A stretch of DNA of 64,000 bases, from assembly GCA_018819225.1 (NCBI GenBank), contig JAHJQN010000003.1, positions 204,310-268,309 on the forward strand, given 5' to 3'. Made by a program: the position numbers and the translations under genes. Shown here piece after piece: positions 1 to 7,418 of the stretch (position 1 is the first letter of the stretch; each line of letters starts with the position of its first letter). This stretch comes from Microcaldota archaeon. Its GTDB lineage: Archaea; Micrarchaeota; Micrarchaeia; Norongarragalinales; SBBD01. The notes under the pieces were generated by a model. It ran no database searches and was not told the DNA's origin. It was given only the letters and a program-made list of their open reading frames with translations.

Positions 1-2
1 TG

Positions 3-68
3 CACCAGGGAATCAAAGACGCGTTAGACGCGCTGCAGAGAATCTGGGAACGGCGCATCCGGAAATGA
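3..68 (+). CDS. C-terminal end of a gene cut by the window edge
   Basis: Only about 21 codons are visible, ending in TGA at 66-68. The tail is amphipathic and basic (ends ALQRIWERRIRK), as expected for a C-terminal helix. It stops directly before the stop codon of the leftward gene that begins at 69, matching the tail-to-tail packing seen across the window. Family unknown; another frame is also open here, so the call is tentative. Confidence 0.4.
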   Translation, partial: HQGIKDALDALQRIWERRIRK

Positions 69-395
69 TTAGTTCTTCCGAAGGGCGAGCACCAGCGCCC
101 ACGAACGCTCGAAACCGAACACGTCGGTCAACGAGACCAACGCATCGAAGACTCGGGTTCGGCCGCGCTGCTTCTCGCGTTTCAGAAGCGAATCGACGGC
201 CGCATTCAGTTCCTCTGCAAAATCGTCGGCATCCGGTTGAGTCGGGCCCACGAAGGCCAGCACGTGATCGTGCAGCTTGACGGAACGGCCATCCATATTG
301 AACAGTTCCCACTCGCGGTCATCCAGCGCCTCGACCGGACCGGAATAGACTTGCCGAAAGCCAAGGCGCTTGAGCTCTTCTTTCAAGGTGTGCAT
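69..395 (-). CDS. Hypothetical protein, 108 aa
   Basis: I do not recognise the family. The protein is soluble with alternating charged residues, begins MHTLKEELKRLGF and ends with a hydrophobic strand-like ALVLALRKN; no Cys clusters, signal or TM segment. The ATG at 395 is chosen over upstream in-frame codons because a TTTATAAA box at 426-433 places transcription initiation near 402, giving a near-leaderless mRNA; longer versions would run through that promoter. It is divergent from the GalT-like gene and probably shares its TATA box. Confidence 0.6.
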   Translation of the reverse strand: MHTLKEELKRLGFRQVYSGPVEALDDREWELFNMDGRSVKLHDHVLAFVGPTQPDADDFAEELNAAVDSLLKREKQRGRTRVFDALVSLTDVFGFERSWALVLALRKN

Positions 396-425
396 GAGAC
401 AACGAAAGCGATTAATGAAAATATC

Positions 426-433
426 TTTATAAA
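426..433. promoter_or_regulatory. Shared symmetric TATA box for divergent genes at 395 and 460
   Basis: TTTATAAA is its own reverse complement. It lies 27 nt before the rightward ATG (460) and 31 nt before the leftward ATG (395), right for leaderless starts on both sides. No second TATA-like box is obvious in the 64-bp gap. Confidence 0.6.
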
Positions 434-459
434 CGCTTGTCGGATAAAGGAATGAGTCC

Positions 460-1353
460 ATGGTCCAGGAGTTCCGAAAAGAACAGACGAAAAATATGGT
501 CGTGTTGGTGGCCAGTGGACGCTCCAAACGACCGAGAGTATTTGGAAAAAAAGCGGCGTGTCCGTTCTGTCGCGGCGCCGAGCATACGACTCCGCCAACC
601 ACGTTCGCCCTACCGAATCCCGCGCAATGGAATGTCCGGGCGTTTCGGAATGCGTTCGGGCTCGTGAGCCCTCAAACATATCGTCCCTTTCGAAACGGAC
701 GCGCGCCCGCTTACGGAGAACATGAAGTCATCGTGGAGAACGACGAGCACGGCCGTTACTTTCCCTCGTTTTCATCGCAGGAATTGGCTCGGGTCTACGA
801 GGCGTACGCCCACCGATACCACGCGCTGAAAAAAAGGAAACACGTCAAACACGTGCTGTTGTTCAAAAACCACGGGCGGAAAGCCGGGGCGAGCATCGAA
901 CACGAACACGCGCAAATCATTTCGCTGCCGTTCGTACCGCAACTCGTCGAAAACGAAACGCGGCATGCCGGTCACTTGATCCGGAAAATCAAAGAGGAAA
1001 AACAAAACGTTGTTTTCGAAAACGATTGGGCGTACGTATGGTGCCCGAGCTTTTCGCGCTTTTCATACGAAATGTGGATCGTGCCAAAAAAAAACGTGCC
1101 CTCCTTAATGGATTACGCCGAACGGGAATCGCGCGTTTTGATGAAGACGCTGCAACAATGCATTCGAAAACTGGAGACGATATCGGATTCGTACAACGTT
1201 CTTTTTTTCGAAAGCCCGAAGCGCACGCCATTGCAGGCACACGTCGAGCTGTTTCCGAGGCGAAGCGATTGGGCCGGGCTCGAACTCGGAGGAGGCATTA
1301 TCGTGAACTCGAAAGAACCGCGCGAGGCCGCTAGAGAATTGCGCCGGCTCTGA
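460..1353 (+). CDS. galT: GalT-like HIT-superfamily nucleotidyltransferase
   Basis: Likely a galactose-1-phosphate uridylyltransferase family member (HIT superfamily), moving a nucleotidyl group between a sugar phosphate and a nucleotide sugar. A CPFC zinc-type motif lies near residue 35. The segment NHGRKAGASIEHEHAQI around residues 138-154 carries the family H-x-H-x-Q active site, the first or second His being the nucleotidylated residue. At 297 aa it is shorter than bacterial GalT (about 350 aa), as is usual in archaea, so the sugar could differ (ADP/UDP-sugar phosphorylase activity is an alternative). The start is leaderless, 27 nt after the TATA box. It may feed the glycosylation of the S-layer encoded nearby. 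Confidence 0.8.
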   Translation: MVQEFRKEQTKNMVVLVASGRSKRPRVFGKKAACPFCRGAEHTTPPTTFALPNPAQWNVRAFRNAFGLVSPQTYRPFRNGRAPAYGEHEVIVENDEHGRYFPSFSSQELARVYEAYAHRYHALKKRKHVKHVLLFKNHGRKAGASIEHEHAQIISLPFVPQLVENETRHAGHLIRKIKEEKQNVVFENDWAYVWCPSFSRFSYEMWIVPKKNVPSLMDYAERESRVLMKTLQQCIRKLETISDSYNVLFFESPKRTPLQAHVELFPRRSDWAGLELGGGIIVNSKEPREAARELRRL

Positions 1354-1354
1354 T

Positions 1355-2500
1355 TCATGCGGGCAGCCCCGAGAGCCCGAAATATAACGCGGAATCCGAA
1401 ACCATCCAGTCCTCGACTTGCGGAGGCGTCGAAATATCCCCCATCGTGCGCAAACTACCGGGGTACGACAGGTTGAGGGTCATGACCTCGAAAGGCGTCA
1501 ACGAATTCGCGCCCATCACCACGATCCAATACGTTCCTTTCGGAAGCGTTGAATCCGTCGGGAAACCAAACCGCGCGTCCCCAAAATCGCTGGGAAGTAT
1601 CACCATACCGCGACGCGCCTCAAACAATACGCTGCCGGACGGCTTGCCTAAGGCGTCATGCCGTATCTGAACCGTGAATTCGCCTGCCGGATTCTCGGAA
1701 AGACGGCGCACTCGAAGCACAATGCTCTTGATGCGAACCGTACTCGCCACGTCGAACTTCTGTGCGAGCCGATTGGAGCGGTCGACGCGCATGGAAAGCC
1801 ATTCGTGCGACTCTTGAATCACGCCCAAGGGAAGCACCGAAAGCTCTAATTCGACCTCGTCATTGGAACGGAGTTGGCCTTGAGGCGTGGAAAGCCTCGC
1901 AGTCAATTCATGAACGCCATCCACGTCAGGAGTCCATTTCAACGTCGCCGTGTCCCCGGAATCCAACTGGGAAATCATCATTTCATCGATAAACCGGTTA
2001 CCCTCGAATAAGGAAACATTCACCGAATCAATGAATTCGGAGTCTGGACACGTGCCTTCAGCATACCGCACGGGAATTCGGAACGTATGCGTTTCGGAAA
2101 GGCGCAATTCCGAAGGAAGAGGGATGTCGCCGAAAAAGACGTCGGAAGGAATACAGTCCGTCGTAGGGGTTGAGGGCGCGGGCATGCGTTTCGTCCAAAC
2201 GTAGTAAGCGCCGAGTTCACCGTACGAGGCGTCATAGAGAGTGAACAAGCGGTTCTTTGAAGGATCTCGGGAGTCTCCGAACACGGGTTCTCCGGATAAC
2301 GCACCGGAAAGCAACTCCATTTCCACAAAGCCTTGCACGATGTCAAAGGTATTCGAATACGGAATGCCTTGGTAGAATCCGTCGGAAGGAGGAGGGGTGG
2401 AAGAGACAATGGGAGTCGGAGAAGGCAAGGCGTCGCCCTCGTTCACTAAGCAACCGGAAAGCAAAACAAAAAGCGCGAGGAACAGGATAACGAATCGCAT
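1355..2500 (-). CDS. Secreted lipoprotein with beta-sandwich domains
   Basis: The N-terminus MRFVILFLALFVLLSGC is a lipoprotein signal with lipobox LLSGC, so Cys17 should be lipid-anchored on the outer face of the membrane. A short Pro/Ser/Thr linker follows, then two regions rich in alternating hydrophobic residues: an Ig/CARDB-like segment (about residues 130-225) and a C-terminal jelly-roll-like domain (about 230-381). No catalytic motif is seen. Its stop lies 1 nt from the stop of the convergent GalT-like gene. Function unknown; probably a cell-surface component. Confidence 0.75.
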   Translation of the reverse strand: MRFVILFLALFVLLSGCLVNEGDALPSPTPIVSSTPPPSDGFYQGIPYSNTFDIVQGFVEMELLSGALSGEPVFGDSRDPSKNRLFTLYDASYGELGAYYVWTKRMPAPSTPTTDCIPSDVFFGDIPLPSELRLSETHTFRIPVRYAEGTCPDSEFIDSVNVSLFEGNRFIDEMMISQLDSGDTATLKWTPDVDGVHELTARLSTPQGQLRSNDEVELELSVLPLGVIQESHEWLSMRVDRSNRLAQKFDVASTVRIKSIVLRVRRLSENPAGEFTVQIRHDALGKPSGSVLFEARRGMVILPSDFGDARFGFPTDSTLPKGTYWIVVMGANSLTPFEVMTLNLSYPGSLRTMGDISTPPQVEDWMVSDSALYFGLSGLPA

Positions 2501-2562
2501 GAAGGAAAGAGAACGCTGGAGAGAATAAAAGCGTTTATGTAGAAGGAAAAGACTCGGGGAAA

Positions 2563-2613
2563 ATAAAAAAAGAAGAAAAAGAAAAAATAAAGAAAAGGGG
2601 CGTTGAGCCCCTT
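2563..2613 (-). terminator. Hairpin plus U-tract terminator of the S-layer gene
   Basis: Directly after the S-layer stop codon, the leftward strand holds AAGGGGC-TCAAC-GCCCCTT (7-bp perfect stem, 5-nt loop, 2595-2613), followed by a long T-rich tract (TTCTTTTTTCTTTTTC and more, down to about 2563). A hairpin is not required for archaeal termination, so the combination suggests selection for efficient 3'-end formation on a very abundant mRNA. Confidence 0.7.
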
Positions 2614-2624
2614 CTTAGGGTTGC

Positions 2625-5210
2625 TTAACCTCTGACGCTGTCACGGTTCGACGCTAACCATCGAACGAGTTCCGTTCCTGCAGCTTGCGTGTCTGCAGCC
2701 GTGTAACCAAGCACGTAAACCTTCGAGCCCATCACTTTCACGATGGGTTCGCTGCCTGGTGCAACGGTGATACCCGCTCTCTGTGCATGCGAGTTGACAA
2801 CCGGACCTCCGATTACAACGAGAGATGCCGTGTCGCCAGCCTCCGTGTCAAAGACAACGAGAGGACTGCCTGCCGAGAGTTTCGTAACAACTGCCGCGTT
2901 CGACACGCTGGGTTTGAGGTTCGAGACGCCCGAGACGGTTCCCGTATTTTCCATTTCCTCGTCTTCGTCTGCCACAGTTTCGTCGACTGCCGCATCTGCG
3001 GTGATCTCCTTCACGAGGATGGAGTATCCGCCACCGATGTCTTGCGAGTCGCCTTCGGACAACGTGTAGTCGGCCTCGTTCGCGGACGCGCTAATACCAG
3101 ATTGCGTCAACGTGAACTTGGCGTGCGCCACGGTCGTCGGGTAACTGAACGTAGCCGACGTCGAAGAGATGGCATTGAAGATGCCTCCACGGTTACTCGT
3201 GTAGCCAGGCTCTTTAGCAGCCACAGCCGGAGCCGTCGTGGGAAGGGCATCGACACCCAAACCATTTAGGGAGTCATAGCCTATCTTGTCGATCGTCGTC
3301 GTTCCGATGGTGTTCACGAACTGGCGGAGCGTGCCGTCATATTGCAGCGTCCAGTGGAAGTTCGAACTCGCAGCGGTTCCCGACACTTGCGCGGTCGTTC
3401 CGTTCGCATCCTCCGTAATTTCGGGGATGAGAATCAGCGTTCCGTTGTGCGTCGCGGTTGCGCTGTCGTTAAAGCTCGTTCCGTTCCACGTGTTGTTCGT
3501 TACCTGAATTCCAGCGCTTTCCGTGCTGCTGTAGTGGTACAGCAAAGCGGTTGCGTTGTTGGCGTTCAGGGCACCACCTGTGGCTGACGTGTTGGTGATA
3601 TACCAACCCGTTCCAGAGTCGTAATAGTATACGGTACCCTGGATGCCGCTGGTCGTGTTGAATTCCGACAGTTTAACGTAGACGGAGTCCACGTTTTTCT
3701 GTAGCTGGAACGCATTGCTCTTTCCAGATTGGATGAGAACGAAGTCCTCAATAACCGCGGTCATATTACCCGTTGCAACTTCCGTGGCAATGGGTAGTGT
3801 CTGCGATTTCTGGATAGAGAAGGTCAGCGAGTCGTAGTCCACATCCTCCAAGCCGAGGTAGTTGAACTTGAATCCAGCCAATCCCTTGATGATGTCAATG
3901 GATTCGCCGGGGTTCAACGACGTGGCGATCGGAGTCTTGTAGATTTGGTCGACATCGTTGAAGATCTGGATGCGGGCAATTCCTTCCGAAGAGCCTACTG
4001 AAGCTCCCCAGATCATTGCCTTCCAGTTCTTGTGGCTGTCACCACCCGACACTTCCTGGTTGTGCGTGATGTCCAGTTTGTTGGAGTACAGCGAGACATC
4101 CGCATACGCTTCCTTCGCGAACGCTCCTGGGAACGCACTGTTCACTTTAATGACCAAGTTGTTCGCTTCAGAGACGGTCGTGGAGGTCGCGTTTTCATCA
4201 ACGGTGATCTGCTTGATCAAGTTGTCGTTGGAGTCGGTAATGGTGAACGAAACTCGCGGTAACGCGTTAGCTCCATAACCAAATCCTGACAAGTCGACCA
4301 GCGTCACGGTAAATCCGTCCGGCGTGGTTGCCGAATCACCGACGCGCATGATATCCTTATGCTGGATCTCCTTTCCGAGAATGACTTGCGACGCACCGGC
4401 TCCAGAGGCAGTGACTTCCATAATGGTCCACTTTTCACCCAAGAAGGTGATGCGCACATTGTTCTTCGTGACCTTGTCGTTGTCCGCACAGTTCGCATAG
4501 CTCTTTGAGGTATCCAAGCAGAGGGGGATGGGGTCCGTAAAGATGGCCTCATAACCCGTCTTAGCTTCCTTCGCCTGCAGGCTCTTCGACGTTTCGTCGT
4601 ATTGAACCTTCGCGAGAGCATAGACGCGCTGCTCTTCCTTCGTGTTCGTAGAGCCCTTGGAGTAAGCGATTTTTCCATCGCTGGCAAGGTCTCCATGCGG
4701 AGAAAGCACCGGTGTCTTGTCCTTCGTGATGACCTTCGGCCCAACCGGGCTGTTGAACGACGTATTCGTCGTCGAGAAGGACGTGGTCGTATTTCTCGTG
4801 GTGTCCGGGTTAAAGTCGACGTTGTCGTTCACGTACGCCTGCATGCTGAAAGCAGATGCAGGGTTTACGCCCGGCGTCGTCACGGTCAGCGTGACCTTCT
4901 TGTTAGAGAGATCGCACGAACCGGATCCGCCCGCGCCGCCGTTGCACGATAGCTGGTCGATACCCAAGACCGTTACTGCCTGGTCCTTGTACGCAAGGTT
5001 TCCGATCATGGCTGCAATGTTAGCTGCAACCACTCCATCGGACGCCGCTGCGTTCGTACCCACCGCGATTTTCACGTTGGGCTCGCCGTTCGTAAAGAAC
5101 GGGAAGGAACTCAGACCTGAGTCTACACTAACTGCTCCTGCAAACGCGGCTCCTAGCAAACCCATGCCGCTCGCAATCGCAGCTACTTTTTTTACGTTCA
5201 GGCTTCTCAC
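2625..5210 (-). CDS. S-layer protein
   Basis: Main surface-lattice protein, 861 aa. Residues 1-25 form a Sec signal (basic MRSLNVKK, then AAIASGMGLLGAAFAGA). The start of the mature protein (VDSGLSSFPFF...NVKIAVGTNAAASDGVVAANIAAMIG) and the C-terminal LVVIGGPVVNSHA...VYVLGYTAADTQAAGTELVRWL match the N- and C-terminal S-layer domains known from methanogens and DPANN archaea. The middle is Thr/Ser/Asn-rich with many N-x-S/T sequons. Translation starts at GTG (5210), preceded by a strong Shine-Dalgarno GAGGTGA at 5217-5223. It is monocistronic with its own terminator and has the longest upstream gap in the window, as expected for a highly expressed, regulated gene. Confidence 0.9.
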   Translation of the reverse strand: MRSLNVKKVAAIASGMGLLGAAFAGAVSVDSGLSSFPFFTNGEPNVKIAVGTNAAASDGVVAANIAAMIGNLAYKDQAVTVLGIDQLSCNGGAGGSGSCDLSNKKVTLTVTTPGVNPASAFSMQAYVNDNVDFNPDTTRNTTTSFSTTNTSFNSPVGPKVITKDKTPVLSPHGDLASDGKIAYSKGSTNTKEEQRVYALAKVQYDETSKSLQAKEAKTGYEAIFTDPIPLCLDTSKSYANCADNDKVTKNNVRITFLGEKWTIMEVTASGAGASQVILGKEIQHKDIMRVGDSATTPDGFTVTLVDLSGFGYGANALPRVSFTITDSNDNLIKQITVDENATSTTVSEANNLVIKVNSAFPGAFAKEAYADVSLYSNKLDITHNQEVSGGDSHKNWKAMIWGASVGSSEGIARIQIFNDVDQIYKTPIATSLNPGESIDIIKGLAGFKFNYLGLEDVDYDSLTFSIQKSQTLPIATEVATGNMTAVIEDFVLIQSGKSNAFQLQKNVDSVYVKLSEFNTTSGIQGTVYYYDSGTGWYITNTSATGGALNANNATALLYHYSSTESAGIQVTNNTWNGTSFNDSATATHNGTLILIPEITEDANGTTAQVSGTAASSNFHWTLQYDGTLRQFVNTIGTTTIDKIGYDSLNGLGVDALPTTAPAVAAKEPGYTSNRGGIFNAISSTSATFSYPTTVAHAKFTLTQSGISASANEADYTLSEGDSQDIGGGYSILVKEITADAAVDETVADEDEEMENTGTVSGVSNLKPSVSNAAVVTKLSAGSPLVVFDTEAGDTASLVVIGGPVVNSHAQRAGITVAPGSEPIVKVMGSKVYVLGYTAADTQAAGTELVRWLASNRDSVRG

Positions 5211-5225
5211 AAAATCTCACCTCGA

Positions 5226-5775
5226 GATTCATGTTGCTGAAGACCCTATTTTTCAAAGATCTTCTCCGTCACTTTCCGCTTCACCGATGCGGGAGGCACC
5301 CGTGCTGTGAGCGTAACAAAACTTTCCACTCAAAAAGCGTTGCGTCATCAAAACCAACACATGCCTATTATTCGCATAACGCTTTTCTGCAGCACATAAA
5401 AAAATGAATTTCCTGCAGAGAGTGGGTGCATCTTGCTCCGCGCGTAGCAGATGGTTTTTCTCCCCTATTTAAACATTTCCTTTGCTCCCTGTCAATTGAC
5501 GAAAAGGGATATCCGTAGAGACGTAAACCTGTCTCTTTTTCAGGAATTCTCCCTCTAAAAACCTAATTTTTATTAATTTCGGCTTTCGTCGATTACGGGG
5601 TTTAAGCAAAAGCAAAAATAGCGAGAAAACAAACCCGAATAGCATACGTAACTAAAGGTTAATAAGCACGAGGAAAATGCCATAATGCAGCACGTGCTGC
5701 ATTTTGAAATAAGTAAAGCAAAAACGAGAAAAAAAGGGGTTCAAATATTAGAGGGGCGAACGGCTCCGGCACTAG
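5226..5775. other. Long regulatory gap upstream of the S-layer gene
   Basis: About 550 bp with no credible ORF and AT-rich stretches. Two leftward TATA candidates exist: GAAAAATAG near 5246-5255, which fits a short leader with the Shine-Dalgarno, and a more canonical GTTTAAATAG at 5465-5474, which would give a leader of about 230 nt. A 20-bp perfect palindrome lies at 5684-5703. I see no RNA gene. Confidence 0.5.
5684..5703. repeat. 20-bp perfect palindrome
   Basis: AATGCAGCACGTGCTGCATT is perfectly self-complementary with an E-box-like CACGTG core. It lies in the gap between the S-layer promoter and the end of the leftward Pcc1 operon. It could be a dimer-binding operator or part of the 3' end of the operon; the sequence alone does not decide. 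Confidence 0.7.
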
Positions 5776-5791
5776 TGCATCAGGTGATGCA
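5776..5791 (-). terminator. Possible 3' hairpin of the leftward operon
   Basis: TGCATCA-GG-TGATGCA (7-bp arms) lies immediately after the stop codon of the mini membrane protein. A T-rich stretch on the transcribed strand follows about 40 nt later (5721-5740). The very short loop makes a DNA palindrome equally possible. Confidence 0.35.
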
Positions 5792-5792
5792 T

Positions 5793-5966
5793 TTAGAAGT
5801 ATCCGAATGCAATAGCCACTAACACCGATACCGCCAACAACTCCAGCACCAAGAACACTTTAAGCCGGTGGCTCATGAATGCCCGGCCTCCGCTTGGAGC
5901 AGCGTAGGAATCGGCGCGTTGATGTTGAATGCGGGCTTTCCGGACGGATTTTTTGCGTTTTTTCAT
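5793..5966 (-). CDS. Mini membrane protein, 57 aa
   Basis: The protein has a strongly basic N-terminal half (MKKRKKSVRKARIQHQR) and one C-terminal membrane helix (VFLVLELLAVSVLVAIAFGYF), so a tail-anchored topology with the basic part in the cytoplasm is likely. The ATG at 5966 is chosen because a GGTG Shine-Dalgarno element lies 9-12 nt upstream and the start falls 16 nt after the Pcc1 stop; an in-frame start at 6020 would overlap Pcc1. Last gene of the leftward operon from 9448. Family unknown. Confidence 0.55.
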   Translation of the reverse strand: MKKRKKSVRKARIQHQRADSYAAPSGGRAFMSHRLKVFLVLELLAVSVLVAIAFGYF

Positions 5967-5982
5967 GGGGGTTTTCACCTTT

Positions 5983-6225
5983 TCATCCTTTTTCAATGAA
6001 TGCGAACGTATCCCGCGCAATCTTCACATCGCGCAACAACGAGGTCGCGCGGGCGCGGAGGGCGGCAAAAGAATGGGATTCGATACGGCAATATATAGCT
6101 TTCGGGTTTTTAGGCGCTGCTTTCACGCTTAAAACCACTTTACTGCTCTGGTCGCTCTTAATGACTTGGAGCGCGTGCTTCGCGTGCTTCGCACTCGAAA
6201 ACTCTATCTCAAACGAGGCATTCAT
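5983..6225 (-). CDS. pcc1: KEOPS complex subunit Pcc1
   Basis: 80-aa Pcc1 family protein. In KEOPS, Pcc1 dimerises and docks onto Kae1 to help make threonylcarbamoyl-adenosine (t6A37) in tRNAs reading ANN codons. The visible order is strand NASFEIEFSS, helix AKHAKHALQVIKSDQ, strand VVLSVKAAP, strand AIYCRIESHS and the long helix FAALRARATSLLRDVKIARDTFAFIEKG, with the typical S-x-x-A-L-R-A motif. Its ATG overlaps the upstream TAA by one base (TAATG), so translation is probably coupled to the pilin-like gene. A Cgi121-like gene lies at 27601; Kae1/Bud32 are not in this window. Confidence 0.8.
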   Translation of the reverse strand: MNASFEIEFSSAKHAKHALQVIKSDQSSKVVLSVKAAPKNPKAIYCRIESHSFAALRARATSLLRDVKIARDTFAFIEKG

Positions 6226-7418
6226 TACGGATTACCTCTTCGGCAGAACATCGGGTCGTTGTTGTTGCCCATAACGGTATTGTTGGTGCATCCTTGAATG
6301 TCGGAAGGACAATCGTTTTCGTTGCAACCGCCGGTCACATCCCCGCACAAGTAAAACGCACAATTTCCATACCCAGTCAAATCATTGTCCTGGAACCAAT
6401 TATCGTTCGTTAGACCCACCGCATCCAAATAAACGCCGAATTGCGTGTTGTCGGTCAAGGCGTTCGCTTGAACCCAAGCGCTGTCCGCCTTCCAGAACTT
6501 AATCCCAAAGGCATTCGTTGAAATGTCGTTGGCTAGAAGTCGTAGGCCGGTGCACGTATCGCACTGAACCCCTATATCACTCGCCGTAATGGTATTCACA
6601 AGAAGCTCTGCGTTGGTCGCCCCTGATTTGATAAGAAAACCGATACCGGCTCCCGCGTTAGTGCAACCGGAGAACTGGTTTCCCGTTGCGGTGAGATCAG
6701 GGGTATTATCAATAGAAGAGCACGTTGGAACATTTTGAACCGTGTTAGAAATCAAATCCATTTGGTTATTTCCGTCGACGAAGATTCCTTCGTTTCCCGA
6801 CCCGCCTCCATCAATCGCATTACCTTCCACTCGCGCGTTCGTGCCGCCCGTCACGTCGATTCCGGCAAGAGAAAATGAATTCAACGTATTACTGATTACG
6901 TAACTATTGTCCACGTTGACAACGGATACGTCGACATTAAAACCTTCAATCGTGCAACCCCGTATAGTCATCGAATCCCCGATCTGGGCACGAACTCCAT
7001 AGGATCCGGCGGCGCCATTCGAAATCGTGTGACCGGTACAATCAAGTTCCACATTCGTTCCTTGCAGCGTAATGCACGAAGACGAGGTTCCTGATCCGTC
7101 AAAAGCGATGTTCCGTGTTAACACATAGCGTACATCGTCCGCCCAATAATCGCCATCTGCCATCTCGCAATCTAATAGTTCCACGGGAGTCGGCGGCTGG
7201 GCTGGAGGGGATACCTCGAAAAAATCAGACGGAACCGCGGAACCGTTCGGTGCCTGTGGAATGTAATCCAGAAACTCTTCCACTTCCTGAGACGTCAAAT
7301 CGATCTCGTTCTCCGCGCTACCCAACAAGTTCGTGCGCGTCACCATGAACACGAGAACGATAAACAGCATCGCTCCTCCGATCAAGAACACGTACTCTAA
7401 AGCGGTTTGGGCCTTCAT
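6225..7418 (-). CDS. Class III signal (pilin-like) protein with right-handed beta-helix
   Basis: The start MKAQTALEYVFLIGGAMLFIVLVFMV is a class III signal: a short basic leader, cleavage before Gln4, Glu at +5 of the mature protein and a hydrophobic assembly helix, as processed by archaeal prepilin peptidases (FlaK/EppA type). After a linker (residues 30-75) come repeated units of the NosD/PbH1 kind (for example GVRAQIGDSMTIRGCTIEGF, VISNTLNSFSLAGIDV) forming a parallel beta-helix up to about residue 365, then a Cys-rich tail. It probably sits on the cell surface and could bind polysaccharide. Its ATG overlaps the stop of the upstream gene by 4 nt. Confidence 0.8.
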   Translation of the reverse strand: MKAQTALEYVFLIGGAMLFIVLVFMVTRTNLLGSAENEIDLTSQEVEEFLDYIPQAPNGSAVPSDFFEVSPPAQPPTPVELLDCEMADGDYWADDVRYVLTRNIAFDGSGTSSSCITLQGTNVELDCTGHTISNGAAGSYGVRAQIGDSMTIRGCTIEGFNVDVSVVNVDNSYVISNTLNSFSLAGIDVTGGTNARVEGNAIDGGGSGNEGIFVDGNNQMDLISNTVQNVPTCSSIDNTPDLTATGNQFSGCTNAGAGIGFLIKSGATNAELLVNTITASDIGVQCDTCTGLRLLANDISTNAFGIKFWKADSAWVQANALTDNTQFGVYLDAVGLTNDNWFQDNDLTGYGNCAFYLCGDVTGGCNENDCPSDIQGCTNNTVMGNNNDPMFCRRGNP

